DNA of 64,000 bases. Source: Ridgeia piscesae (Eukaryota; Annelida; Polychaeta; Sabellida; Siboglinidae). The notes under the pieces were generated by a model. That model was not told the origin of the DNA. It ran no database searches and saw only the letters and a list, made by a program, of their open reading frames with translations. A program made the translations under genes and the position numbers. This document shows, in pieces, positions 1 through 51,719 of the stretch. Positions within the stretch are counted from its first letter, which is position 1; each line of letters starts with the position of its first letter. The stretch is taken from contig JAODUO010001327.1 in assembly GCA_025642075.2 (NCBI GenBank), positions 53,501 through 117,500 on the forward strand, given 5' to 3'.

Positions 1-738
1 CAATGGTGATTAGTGAGCAATGGTGACTGGTGGGCAATGGTGACTGGTGTGCAATGGTGACTGGTGGGCAATGGTGATTCGTGAGCAATGGTGACTGGTG
101 GGCAATGGTGACTGGTGGGCAATGGTGACTGGTGGGCAATGGTGACTGGTGGGCAATGGTGACTGGTGGGCAATGGTGACTGGTGGGCAATGGTGACTGG
201 TGGGCAATGGTGACTGGTGGGCAATGGTGACTGGTGGGCAATGGTGATTAGTGAGCAATGGTGACTGGTGGGCAATGGTGACTGGTGGGCAATGGTGACT
301 GGTGGGCAATGGTGACTGGTGGGCAATGGTGACTGGTGGGCAATGGTGACTGGTGGGCAATGGTGACTGGTGGGCAATGGTGACTGGTGGGCAATGGTGA
401 CTGGTGGGCAATGGTGACTGGTGGGCAATGGTGACTGGTGGGCAATGGTGACTGGTGGGCAATGGTGACTGGTGGGCAATGGTGATGTGGGCAATGGTGA
501 CTGGTGGGCAATGGTGACTGGTGGGCAATGGTGACTAGTGGGCAATGGTGACTGGTGGGCAATGGTGACTGGTGGGCAATGGTGACTAGTGGGCAATGGT
601 GACTGGTGGGCAATGGTGACTAGTGGGCAATGGTGACTGGTGGGCAATGGTGACTAGTGGGCAATGGTGACTGGTGGGCAATGGTGACTGGTGGGCAATG
701 GTGACTGGTGGGCAATGGTGACTGGTGGGCAATGGTGA
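1..738. repeat. 17-bp minisatellite, about 43 copies
   Basis: The unit is CAATGGTGACTGGTGGG, repeated head to tail and starting before the window edge. Most copies are identical. A few read ATTAGTGAG or ACTAGTGGG, and one at about 483-490 is shortened. Because 17 is not a multiple of 3, all three frames cycle through the unit, which explains the long His/Pro/Ser minus-strand translations. I see no coding signal. Confidence 0.97.
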
Positions 739-2029
739 CCATTGGGCACAAAGGGATGCCAGGGATTCAAATGTCTAACCACCATACAACGCCATCGGGA
801 TGTTCCTGGCCTCTGTCACACGTTCACTTGTACGTCATAATTGTCATCGTCTCCGTATGAAGATAATGTTTTGAAATTCAACTGATGGCGAATATTTATT
901 ACTGTGGGTTTCCTAATGTCAGAGAAGAAGTTTGAATCATCTTTTCATCAGCTGAATGGTATAAACAACTAGAACAGTACACCTGTCAGGTTTATGAAAT
1001 TTCTTCTCCATCCTTAGATGAGTTTTTCAGCACTGCTATCAACCATAAGAACTGTTCTGACCATATTTATTTTTACACAATCGATGGAATATATATTACA
1101 GTTTTATGATAATTTTATCGATCTCCTATGTAGGATTATCTTAATATTTTAATTAAAATTAATAACTTGTTCGTGTGCAAGCAATATGATCTACAATTAC
1201 CTTTCTATTCATGCAGTTTTTGTAAAATGCCAAAAATAATTAATTGACATTAATCTAAATGATTGGTATCTTCACATGAATGCCTAATATGATTTTACCA
1301 TTGCATTACCATTCGTTAACGATCACTAGTACAGTTGTTTGAAACGCTAATTGTCACCCAAGCAAACCAGGAGAATATGCCAGGTTGAATAAAAGTAGCC
1401 AATTCATTCGATCATTTCAAATAAATAAACTCTTATGTATTAAGCCAAATGCATATACGAATTATTTACACGACATATACAACTATATTTTGATGTAAAG
1501 GAACTGGAGAGGTTCCAAAGAGGAGTGTAAGAAGCAGCTTTAAATCACTTTGTACTGACATTTTTTTCTAGTTTTAGTCGAGACCCCAACAGCCTAAACT
1601 TGCATGCGTTGTGAGGTGCTGCGGGACCTGCCCCAGTTTAGTCAGCAGTTACATTGTAGCACAAAGTTTGCCACAATGGGGGTTGGCAACAGCCCAAGTT
1701 TGAATATAATGGTGTGCTGACGTGATGTGTGACATATCGTGACTAGAATCAATTTGATATGATTATATATGTAGTGCTGCATTGGTCTGTACTGAGTGTA
1801 TTGACACATAAGTAACCCTGGTGTCCTCCTACAGGTGGCGCTGCTACTGTAGGGGGATACACGGCTCTTTTATTATTACATGTTTACAATTGTAGCCTTT
1901 TTGGAAATCATAAATTATCTCATGCCTACAAATCTGCTCTTTACATTCTACGCACTTCTGTGAACTATGGCAACATGTAATATGGTCAATTGCATTGGCT
2001 GTAGTGGGTCGAAACTTAATTTAGTTCAT
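739..2029. other. AT-rich unique sequence, nothing recognised
   Basis: No exon, RNA gene or structured repeat could be supported here on either strand. Exons upstream of the WAP exon would be expected to lie here or left of the window, but I found no phase-compatible one. Confidence 0.5.
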
Positions 2030-3290
2030 CGATCAAGGTAAAGTGGTATCACTCACCTTACCTTGCCTTTGATACTATTCACCACACTACGCTTATCGAA
2101 CGTTTATCTCTCTGGCACGGCAAGTCGGCACAGCTCTCACCTGGTTCCATCATATCTAACAGATAGACTTCAAACTGTAAAGATTAAAAAAAAATGTTGA
2201 CCGCACTTCCCACTTCATGTGACATTGCCTAATGTTCTGTACTTTGGCCTTTGCTCTTCACCCTCTACAATACGACACTCAGTGCTGTAATCCAAAGTCA
2301 TAATCTGGATCACCACATTTACGCAGATGATACTCAGGTTTACAACTACGCTATACGGGCAGGTACGTCAGATGCATCAGCTACGTCAGATGCAAGTTGC
2401 TCCTTAAGCCAACTAAATGATTGCCTCCAGAAATGTTCTACTCGATGACTGACAGCAAATTAAAGTTAAACACAGACCAAACTGAGTTTCCCATAATTGG
2501 TACTCCAGTGCAACACAGTAAACTAGATGGTAATTGTCAAACTATGTGCTGAGTCAAAACTTCATAAGAATCTAGGCATGCCCTGTGATTATAGCTTCAA
2601 CTTTAAATAACATATCATTGAAACGTGTCGTTGCTGTGTCTGTCATATCCGCGTCTTCACTGCATTCGCCGGTATATGTTTCTTTCAGTCGCTAAAACAA
2701 TCGCAACAGTTTGTATTAGTAGTAAACTGGATTACTGTAACTCCCTCCTTTGTAATATTACCCGTAAAGACATTGGTAAACTTCAACGTGTCTAGAATTA
2801 TTTGGCATTGGTTTCTCTCGCGCAGTGCCACTCCTGAAATAACTGCATTCGCCCCACATCATGTTTAAGATATGCACAACCACATACCAAGCCTTTGTCT
2901 AAATAACCGTCATGCTTGCTCTCAATGCTCACGCCAGCAAGACGGCACAGACAGTCCAGGCCGGTCATCAAGCTCAAATGACCTTGTTGTTGACCGAGTC
3001 AAGACAAAGGGCGGGACACAAGCTTTCTCAGTCGCTGTGTCTACTCTGTGGAATACATTTCCTGACAACATTAAATCAGCAGAGAGCATTACATTTCGCC
3101 GTCACGTGAAAACCTATTGGTTTAGTCTCGCCTATCCACCCTAGTTTCTTGGCACACTCGTCCAGTTGCACGGCCGTTGACTATGAGAGTGCTTAATCCA
3201 CTGGTTTTCTTGCGCCACTGAGCTCGGATTCTGAGGATACTGGCGCCAGTTATTTATTTATTTATCATTATTATTATTATTATTATTAAG
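2030..3290 (+). mobile_element. Decayed LINE (CR1/L2-like) reverse transcriptase, 3' part
   Basis: Translations in shifting frames give consecutive pieces of a non-LTR reverse transcriptase. An AFDTIHH-like block lies near 2,070. The catalytic YADDTQVY motif is at about 2,320-2,350. DSKLKLNTDQTEF follows near 2,445, and a KLDYCN-like block near 2,725. The C-terminal tail includes AFSVAVSTLWNTFPDNIKS and a final RRHVKTYWF (2,872-3,144). Several frameshifts and stops show it is dead. The 3' end is followed by a TTTA/ATT-rich tract (about 3,250-3,290), typical of the microsatellite-like tails of CR1/L2-type elements. The 5' part is missing. Clade assignment is by motif only. Confidence 0.88.
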
Positions 3291-3726
3291 TAGTACTTGC
3301 CTTTAATCAATAATGAATTGTCTTAGTAAGTTTTCAATGGCGCCAACTACTTTAAAAGAAATGTCATTAAAGCACTTCAGCCATTTAGGAAATCAGATTT
3401 GGATATGTTTCGATTGACACTAGCTATTTAGTAAGTCACATCATTTGAAACTGTTGTATATGTCACTTACTCGGTCAGGCTTCTGTATACATTAAATGAC
3501 TATTATTTACATTAATTGACACACTTTGTTTTAAGTCCATTACAACTAATAGACGCTTTTCAATCAACCATTCAGTTTTTCTTTACTGGTTTTGGTTGTG
3601 TTATACATCAGATGCCAGACTATGTGAATTTAACAAATGTTTCAGTGATATACATCGCATCGCATCGCATCGTATCACACCGCACTGCATCGCATCACAG
3701 CGACTTCCAAACTCTTCTCATTTCAG

Positions 3727-43709
<39,983 letters not shown>

Positions 43710-43759
43710 AAGTTACACTAAACAAGTCATTAACTACAGTAGTAATGTACTTAGTGTAG

Positions 43760-46700
43760 AGGTGTTGAAGTGTGAATTAAGGAGAGGTATAAGGGTGGAG
43801 GTTTGGAGTGTGAATTAAGGAGAGGTATAAGGGTGGAATGTTGGAGTGTGAATTAAGGAGAGGTACAAGGGTGGAGGTGTTGGAGGGTGAATTAAGGAGA
43901 GGTACAAGGGTGGAGGTGTTGGAGTGTGAATTAAGGAGAGGTACAAGGGTGGAGGTGTTGGAGGGTGAATTAAGGAGAGGTACAAGGGTGGAGGTGTTGG
44001 AGGGTGAATTAAGGAGAGGTACAAGGGTGGAGGTGTTGGAGTGTGAATTAAGGAGAGGTACAAGGGTGGAGGTGTTGGAGGGTGAATTAAGGAGAGGTAC
44101 AAGGGTGGAGGTGTTGGAGGGTGAATTAAGGAGAGGTACAAGGGTGGAGGTGTTGAAGTGTGAATTAAGGAGAGGTACAAGGGTGGAGGTGTTGAAATGT
44201 GAATTGAGGAGAGGTACAAGGGTGTAGGTGTTGAAGTGTGAATTAAGGAGAGGTACAAGGGTGGAGGTGTTGGAGTGTGAATTAAGGAGAGGTACAAGGG
44301 TGGAGGTGTTGAAGTGTGAATTAAGGAGAGGTACAAGGGTGGAGGTGTTGAAATGTGAATTAAGGAGAGGTACAGTGGTGGAGGTGTTGAAGTGTGAATT
44401 GAGGAGAGGTGCAAGGGTGGGGGTCTTGAAGTGTGAATTGAGGAGAGGTACAAGGGTGGAGGTGTTGAAATGTGACTTAAGGAGAGGTACAAGGGTGGAG
44501 GTCTTGAAGTGTGAATTGAGGAGAGGTACAAGGGTGGAGGTGTTGAAGTGTGAATTAAGGAGAGGTACAATGGTGGAGGTCTTGAAGTGTGAATTGAGGA
44601 GAGGTACAAGGGTGGAGGTGTTGAAGTGTGAATTGAGGAGAGGTACAAGGGTGGAGGTGTTGAAATGTGAATTGAGGAGAGGTACAAGGGTGGAGGTCTT
44701 GAAGTATGAATTAAGGAGAGGTACAAGGGTGGAGGTGTTGAAGTGTTTAGGAAGATACAAAGGTGGATCTTGAAGGTGAATTGAGGAGGTACAAGGGTGG
44801 AGCTGTTGAAATGTGAATTAAGGAGAGGTACAAGGGTGGAGGTGTTGAAATGTGAATGAAGGAGAGGTACAAGGGTGGAGGTGTTGAAATGTGAATTAAG
44901 GAGAGGTACAGTGGTGGAGGTGTTGAAGTGTGAATTGAGGAGAGGTACAAGGGTGGAGGTCTTGAAGTGTGAATTGAGGAGAGGTACAAGGGTGGAGGTC
45001 TTGAAGTGTGAATTGAGGAGAGGTACAAGGGTGGAGGTGTTGAAGTGTGAATTAAGGAGAGGTACAAGGGTGGAGGTCTTGAAGTGTGAATTGAGGAGAG
45101 GTACAAGGGTGGAGGTGTTGAAGTGTGAATTAAGGAGAGGTACAAGGGTGGAGGTGTTGAAATGTGAATTGAGGAGAGGTACAAGGGTGGAGGTCTTGAA
45201 GTGTGAATTAAGGAGAGGTACAAGGGTGGAGGTGTTGAAGTGTGAATTAAGGAGAGGTACAAGGGTGGAGGTCTTGAAGTGTGAATTAAGGAGAGGTACA
45301 AGGGTGGAGGTGTTGAAGTGTGAATTAAGGAGAGGTACAAGGGTGGAGGTGTTGAAGTGTGAATTGAGGAGAGGTACAAGGGTGGAGGTGTTGAAATGTG
45401 AATTGAGGAGAGGTACAAGGGTGGAGGTCTTGAAGTGTGAATTAAGGAGAGGTACAAGGGTGGAGGTGTTGAAGTGTGAATTAAGGAGAGGTACAAGGGT
45501 GGAGGTGTTGAAGTGTGAATTGAGGAGAGGTACAAGGGTGGAGGTCTTGAAGTGTGAATTAAGGAGAGGTACAAGGGTGGAGGTGTTGAAGTGTGAATTA
45601 AGGAGAGGTACAAGGGTGGAGGTGTTGAAGTGTGAATTGAGGAGAGGTACAAGGGTGGAGGTCTTGAAGTGTGAATTGAGGAGAGGTACAAGGGTGGAGG
45701 TCTTGAAGTGTGAATTGAGGAGAGGTACAAGGGTGGAGGTCTTGAAGTGTGAATTGAGGAGAGGTACAAGGGTGGAGGTGTTGAAGTGTGAATTGAGGAG
45801 AGGTACAAGGGTGGAGGTGTTGAAGTGTGAATTAAGGAGAGGTACAAGGGTGGAGGTGTTGAAGTGTGAATTAAGGAGAGGTACAAGGGTGGAGGTGTTG
45901 AAGTGTGAATTGAGGAGAGGTACAAGGGTGGAGGTGTTGAAATGTGAATTGAGGAGAGGTACAAGGGTGGAGGTCTTGAAGTGTGAATTAAGGAGAGGTA
46001 CAAGGGTGGAGGTGTTGAAGTGTGAATTAAGGAGAGGTACAAGGGTGGAGGTGTTGAAGTGTGAATTAAGGAGAGGTACAAGGGTGGAGGTATTGAAGTG
46101 TGAATTAAGGAGAGGTACAAGGGTGGAGGTCTTGAAGTGTGAATTGAGGAGGTACAAGGGTGGAGCTGTTGAAATGTGAATTAAGGAGAGGTACAAGGGT
46201 GGAGCTTGAATGTGAATTGAGGAGGTACAAGGGTGGAGCTGTTGAATGTGAATTAAGGAGAGGTACAAGGGTGGAGGTGTTGAAGTGTGAATTAAGGAGA
46301 GGTACAAGGGTGGAGGTGTTGAAATGTGAATTAAGGAGAGGTACAAGGGTGGAGGTGTTGAAGTGTGAATTAAGGAGAGGTACAAGGGTGGAGGTGTTGA
46401 AATGTGAATTAAGGAGAGGTACAAGGGTGGAGGTCTTGAAGTGTGAATTAAGGAGAGGTACAAGGGTGGAGGTCTTGAAATGTGAATTAAGGAGAGGTAC
46501 AAGGGTGGAGGTCTTGAAGTGTGAATTAAGGAGAGGTACAAGGGTGGAGGTCTTGAAGTGTGAATTAAGGAGAGGTACAAGGGTGGAGGTCTTGAAGTGT
46601 GAATTAAGGAGAGGTACAAGGGTGGAGGTCTTGAAGTGTGAATTAAGGAGAGGTACAAGGGTGGAGGTCTTGAAGTGTGAATTAAGGAGAGGTACAAGGG

Positions 46701-46812
46701 TGGAGGTCTTGAAGTGTGAATTAAGGAGAGGTACAAGGGTGGAGGTGTTGAAGTGTGAATTAAGGAGAGGTACAAGGGTGGAGGTCTTGAAGTGTGAATT
46801 AAGGAGAGGTAC
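43760..46812. repeat. 39-bp minisatellite downstream of the transmembrane exon, about 78 copies
   Basis: The unit reads AAGGAGAGGTACAAGGGTGG then AGGTGTTGAAGTGTGAATT. It starts about 50 bp after the stop (70 bp after the possible donor). Variants at GTGTTGAAG or GTCTTGAAG, AATTAAGG or AATTGAGG, and GGAGGG in the first copies form blocks. Because 39 is a multiple of 3, long Arg/Val/Glu frames (+) and Ser/Thr/Pro/Leu frames (-) appear, broken by short indels near 44,755 and 46,150-46,250. It lies either in an intron of the same gene or in its 3' flank. Confidence 0.97.
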
Positions 46813-46959
46813 ATGTTGAAGGGTCTCCGTCTCCCAGGTGCCACCTTCCAACAATCACCCAGTTCCCCCCCCCCATTCCTCCATGAAGTGGTAGAACAGC
46901 CATTGCTAGTACCTTTTGGCCACACTATAAAAATGTACTAATATATTTAGTTGCCCTAT

Positions 46960-47310
46960 ACTGTACAGAATTGTTTAGCACGCTTGATACTAAAGGCCCC
47001 CGTTTCTCACCATCACTACCGCTACTTATGCAGTTACATTGGCTTCCAGTTGTATACCGAATTAAATTTAAATTGGCTACTGTTACATACTGTACTCTTT
47101 CTACTCAACAACTGACATACTTAGTTAATTTGCTACATTTCTCTGCTATCTCTAGAACCCTTAGATCATCCGTTTCCAAACAACCTTTGTTCCTAAAACT
47201 ACTGGGTAAGCTGAATATTGGCAAACGTTTCTGTTTGGCAGTCTGGCATTATAGACACCTTTTGTAAAAGAAAACCTGATGATTTTGTTTGTTGCGCCTC
47301 TGAGCTTGAA
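46960..47310 (+). mobile_element. LINE reverse transcriptase C-terminal fragment
   Basis: The frame at 46,971-47,267 contains LHWLPVVYRIKFKLATVTY, then a TYLVNLL block and SRTLRSS. This is the hallmark C-terminal motif (L-H-W-L-P-V-x-x-R-I) of Jockey/CR1-type LINE polyproteins. The last part ends in a W-H-Y-R-x-L block. It is 5'-truncated and lacks the catalytic core. Confidence 0.85.
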
Positions 47311-47604
47311 CGTTTTAAGAATATAGGCACTATAGAAGTTTTACAATTATTATATGCTGGACACATGTTCTGTCAGGTGTCCATTAGACACAGTTCATGA
47401 TGGCTGTTTGTGCACTGAAATATTTATACTGTATTTCAGTCAGCTCACAACTGAGTTAGTTGATGTCTGAATACGTGCAGTCCTTACAGTAAACTAGAAT
47501 ACATCCCTGGCTGATGTGTCACTGCTTTCTCTCTCATCTGTTGGAGCAATGTCTTCCATAGCTGACTCCGTCATACAGTGAAGGGAATCAGCCACAGATT
47601 ACTT

Positions 47605-47782
47605 CTGTTTCCCTACGTGGAGTATGTTACTTCCCTAGCACAGACATCAGGTAGAAAGGACCAAAGCTTCTGTCTTTTCCATGATGTGAACAAATCTTCC
47701 CAAGCTGCAGTACCTGGGTTCAAACCCAGGTTCCTTTGGTAGTTGGTCCGGCATTCTAACCACTTGACTACAGCTCCCTCTT
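47605..47782 (-). mobile_element. tRNA-derived SINE
   Basis: On the minus strand the sequence starts GGGAGCTGTAGTCAAGTGG, with A box TAGTCAAGTGGTTA at about 47,770-47,757. B box GGGTTTGAACCC is at 47,727-47,716. The spacing suits an RNA polymerase III promoter derived from a tRNA. A non-tRNA body of about 110 bp follows. The tRNA half carries substitutions and lacks a proper acceptor stem, so it is a SINE, not a tRNA gene. Confidence 0.72.
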
Positions 47783-47937
47783 TCCTCACATACATTTAAT
47801 TAAAGATCCAAAACTATAAAAAAATGGAAATATTTACTTGTATAGATCTTATTGTCCATTCCCTCACTCTGCTTCCAGGAATGAACACATGCAACTGGGT
47901 GGGGTTGAAAACCCTCTTTATTCCGCACCACAAGGCG

Positions 47938-48185
47938 TTGACAACCCAACCTATGCCGGCTAGCCACTGACAACCCGACCTATGCCGGCTAGCCACTGAC
48001 AACCGAATCTATGCCAAACAGCTCATAATGCCATAAGCAGTTGACAACCCAACCTATGCCGGTTTGACACTGACAACCCAACCTATGCCGGCTAGCTCAT
48101 CGTGCCATAATCTGTTGACAAACGAACCTATGCTCATCAAGCTGCTGTCAGCTGTCGACAGCCAAATGTATGCCGTGAGCTCTTG
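47938..48185. repeat. Short irregular tandem repeat (29-bp core)
   Basis: The core TGACAACCCAACCTATGCCG plus GCTAGCCAC is repeated about six times. Some copies carry an extra segment with CATAATGCCATAAGCAGT. Copies decay to the right. Confidence 0.85.
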
Positions 48186-48249
48186 ACAGCTGAAACTAAC
48201 TAAACTATGCCTTCTGAGCTTGCAGCAGCTTTAACCAACTTCACTTTAA

Positions 48250-49495
48250 TAATAAATCACAGCCATATATAATATTATATTCAGTATGTATATATATATA
48301 TTTAAACATTAAATCAGGTAATTTTTATATGGGCATACAATATGTCGTTTATAAAGTTCTGCAGGCCAGTGCTGTTATATGATGTTGTTTGTATTCTATC
48401 ATATACATTGTATACATAACATCGCATAGCGTAGAAATGACCTGATTTAGTGTTTGTAAAATGTCTACTGTATGCATTCTGCAGTTACGGGCATGGTACG
48501 GTGTGATTTATAGTTAGAAATGCACCTTAGCTTCAGAGGATTTATCAATTATAAGCTAATTCAGTGCGTTATAATATTCCAGTGTATGCACTTCTAATAA
48601 TTAAATTGCTGTTTGTCTACACTACAATGTAGCAACATTTCTGGTTCTTTTGTTGAAACCTCCATTTTGTTACTCCAGCTGTTTAGCATCAAAACTGCCA
48701 CTAGTAACACAGAAAATCTGTGTTCTACTAAAAGGCATACCACTAAAATTAAACTGAAGAACAAAATATGAAAATCATGTATATTATTCATTTGCTTTGA
48801 GTTAGAATAATGAAAACTTGACACTTATATCATTAAAATACTTGAATTATTTTAAAGCATATATATATATATACTACATGTGTGTATAATCAAGACTATT
48901 CCAGATATGTTATAATGAGGACAGTGTATAGAAACAATTAGAAAAACATGTTATTTCTTAATATCAGTAATGTGATGGTTTGTTGCTTGTAAACCGGTAT
49001 ATATCATCGTGAAATGTTGAGTTGTTGTAAACATGTCTGCCAGCAAAGCATTATGCCCAAGTGATCCCAGATACATAGACGTTTGTTACATTTGTTTTTA
49101 TTATAACAGAAAGATCTACATGGCTTAATTAGTGGGTGCACTTGGTGTATACAGCTATTTGAATAATAACGTTCATAGTTCTTTATTTAGTAGTTTATTT
49201 TGTATATTTTATGGTGGTATACCAGTGAGATGTCTACACTACATTCTAAGACAAGTTCTGTATACAACGTACACCAAAACATGCGGGTGTTTAAAAATGT
49301 AATTTGTTCACTTCTCTATACATTTATGTGGTTACACAGTGAGTTTGTAGACGCTGTTCTGTGTGTGCACTGACTACAGAATTTATGCTACAGACTGGTG
49401 TAGATTTAATTGTAATAAAAAAACTGTCTCTCCAATGTGTAATTATGTTATTTCCCTTTGTAATGTGGTGTTTACATAAAGTGATGCAGTTGGCT
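48250..49495. other. AT-rich intergenic sequence, nothing recognised
   Basis: There are short TA runs (48,287 and 48,860) but no exon or element I can support. Confidence 0.5.
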
Positions 49496-49506
49496 CAAGT
49501 ATATTT

Positions 49507-49554
49507 ATATATATACCCACACATGCAGGCGCACACGCGCACACGCGCACACGC

Positions 49555-49585
<31 letters not shown>

Positions 49586-49586
49586 T
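49507..49586. repeat. (CA)n/(CACG)n microsatellite
   Basis: A run of CACACGCGCACACGCGCACA is followed by pure CA repeats. Confidence 0.93.
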
Positions 49587-50036
49587 ACAACCACTGTAGT
49601 GGTACATTTTACCGTGAACATAATGTTTTGCAAACGTTTACTATCGAATTTTTACACTACCATTATGTGTGTTTATATTGCTTTTTGCGTGGCATTCTTT
49701 CATTACCTGAATAAAATGTTGGTATTATTTAAATGTATCCTTGTACAGCCAGTCTGTTTCTAGATAGTCCCACGTATACGTCTTTCTCCGTCTTTTCTCC
49801 CCACACTCACCGAATATACCACTCAGTCTCAGAAGTAGTGTGGCGTCGAGGACGGAGCAGAAGAACGTGTCCGCTCTTGCCTGGCAACGCTTCTGATTAC
49901 TCTCGATCGCCAATGTTACGTAATAATAATATCGCGTCTACTGGCGTAATTTCCGTTCCGGTGACGCTTTAGAATCGAATCGTTTAAAATGGCGGCAACG
50001 AATCATGTGAAATATAGCCTCTGTGAAATGCGGTTC

Positions 50037-50193
50037 CACAAATCCACGTTAGTCGCTAGAGGCGCCAATACGCAACTAGACCCAGAGCCTTAGATACATA
50101 TCTGTAAATATCTATGTAAAGCTCTGACTAGTCACTAGACCCTAGTTGCGTATCAGCGCCTCTAGCGACTAACGTAGATTTGTTTGTATGCTT
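50037..50193. mobile_element. Hairpin (foldback) element with arms of about 44 bp
   Basis: The left arm CACAAATCCACGTTAGTCGC then TAGAGGCGCCAATACGCAAC is matched inverted by CTAGTTGCGTATCAGCGCCT then CTAGCGACTAACGTAGATTT. About 70 bp lie between. It is a MITE-like inverted repeat. Confidence 0.85.
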
Positions 50194-50196
50194 TGC

Positions 50197-50735
50197 TGAA
50201 CGCTTGTTTAAAATATCATCCTCAATTAGCCATTGACCGGGCAGGCGCGTAGCCAGCGATAGCTTGTATGTGGGCAACTGGGCATGTCGTATGTGTGGTC
50301 TAGACAGAACAGCATGCCGTATATGTGGTCAATAGACAGAACAGCCAAAACAACGCCATCTTGGCACTGAATTCAATCGAACGTCCCGCGACGTTTCATC
50401 GACTGTAAATGTACATTAATATAGACATTATGCTTTCATATTGACGGACATGTTATACGATATCAATATTTAACTATGTGTGAAGACGTAGCAGTCTGTT
50501 GTGATGCATACGGCGAGCTGTAGATGATTTTAAACATCCTTTCCGGCATCGAGCCAGCACATCTGTCGTCGAGCCACCAGTCGACGTTCCATCGGCTGTA
50601 AATGTACATTAATGTTATAGCCTTCACATTGACGGACATGTCAGACTGAATCCATATTTAGCTATGTGTGAGGCTTCGGAGTCATGCGAGTTCAACAGCT
50701 GATTGTAGGATGTTTTAAACAAGCGTTCCGCGAAA
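50197..50735. mobile_element. Inverted-repeat element with internal direct duplication
   Basis: The ends GAACGCTTGTTTAAAATATC (50,199) and GATGTTTTAAACAAGCGTTC (50,710-50,729) are inverted copies. Inside, a segment of about 100 bp containing CTGTAAATGTACATTAAT, TTGACGGACATGT and TAACTATGTGTGA occurs twice, at about 50,392 and 50,583. No coding capacity was seen. Confidence 0.7.
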
Positions 50736-51207
50736 TGTTCCGCAAAACGGTGCCGCATTTTACACACGTCAAGAATACGCAAAAGACGGCACAAAGACAC
50801 TAGTTACGTCAGGGCGCCCTCTGTCGGATTAGTTATTGTGGTACCTCATTAAACTTGCAAACTATGATTTCCACATACTAGGTAGTGTGCATGTTTGTCT
50901 CCAAATTATCAGGCGGCGATGTCAACTTCCTTTTACGTACGACCACCTGTCGACACAATTAAATACTAAGTAGGTCTAATGTCATTACAGAAATGTCCAA
51001 ACAATCGTCCAACGTCGGCGCCTACTAAGCCAAGGCTAAGCATCGGTCAGCTTACTCAGACTTGCGAGTACCCGCATGGTTCGGCGTATGAGGTACTGGG
51101 TGGTCTGGTGTCAGTTCGTTTTAGGCCGGCCTCTGCTCCTTCCTTCTGGAGTCCACCATAACACATGGTAGTCGATCGTATACCAGCCAGTTCAGGCGCC
51201 GCTTGCA

Positions 51208-51519
51208 GATCTATAGAATCCAGGACAAAACCCCCTCCGGATATATTCGCCTCGGACAAAATCACCTCCGGACAAAATCCCGTTATTAACATTTCAATTC
51301 GGACAACGTATTGTGTAAAAACTTGAATCCTCACACGTAACCCTCTTAACCCTAACCCCAAAACCTAACCCTAACCCCAAAACCTAATCCTAAACTCAAC
51401 ACCTAACCCTAACCCCAACAACTAAGTGAATTAAGGGGATTTTGTCCGGAGGGTTATTTGTGGAGGAGATTTTGTCCGAGCGGATTTTAACTGAGGCGAT
51501 TCTGTACGTTACCAGATCT
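51208..51519. mobile_element. Imperfect inverted-repeat element with telomere-like core
   Basis: Both ends carry AGATCT. Left and right halves contain copies of GGATTTTGTCCG in opposite orientations (for example TCCGGACAAAATCCC near 51,270 and GGGATTTTGTCCGGAGG near 51,436). The centre (about 51,340-51,420) consists of CCCTAACCCCAAAACCTAA-type repeats. It is likely a non-autonomous element. Confidence 0.7.
51338..51422. repeat. Degenerate telomere-like CCCTAA repeats
   Basis: About ten imperfect units of CCCTAAC, CCCAAAAC and CCTAAT type resemble the metazoan telomere repeat TTAGGG. They are interstitial, short and degenerate, and they sit inside the inverted-repeat element. Confidence 0.75.
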
Positions 51520-51719
51520 ACAGTACTTACTGGTCAGTGGTGTTTGTTTCGACAAATCTCTGACTTCCTTAATTGTTAGTAATGAAGTCGCTCATTTGAT
51601 ACCCAAGATCTGTCTAGGTCAAAGGTGTCAAGTTTGGTTTGTTTTGATTTGAGAGTAAGGTGGTCTTGGTTGTAAACTTCTTGCTTGTGCACATCATCTT
51701 TAGCGGGTTGAAGGCTGCA

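Noticed and set aside
43815..46925. Ser/Thr/Pro/Leu-rich minus-strand frames in the 39-bp array as a mucin or adhesin
   Set aside because: The repeat length is divisible by 3 and three frames are open together, but there are no exon borders and no signal peptide outside the repeat.
47700..47782. A functional tRNA gene
   Set aside because: A and B boxes are present, but the arms do not form a clean cloverleaf and the sequence continues into a SINE body.
49725..49913. Minus-strand frame with a following GTGAGT as a first coding exon
   Set aside because: It has a plausible length and donor, but no recognisable protein and repeat-like similarity to 55,665-55,710. There is not enough support to list it as a gene.
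51338..51422. A true chromosome end
   Set aside because: The telomere-like units are few, degenerate, interstitial and enclosed in an inverted-repeat element with unique DNA on both sides.
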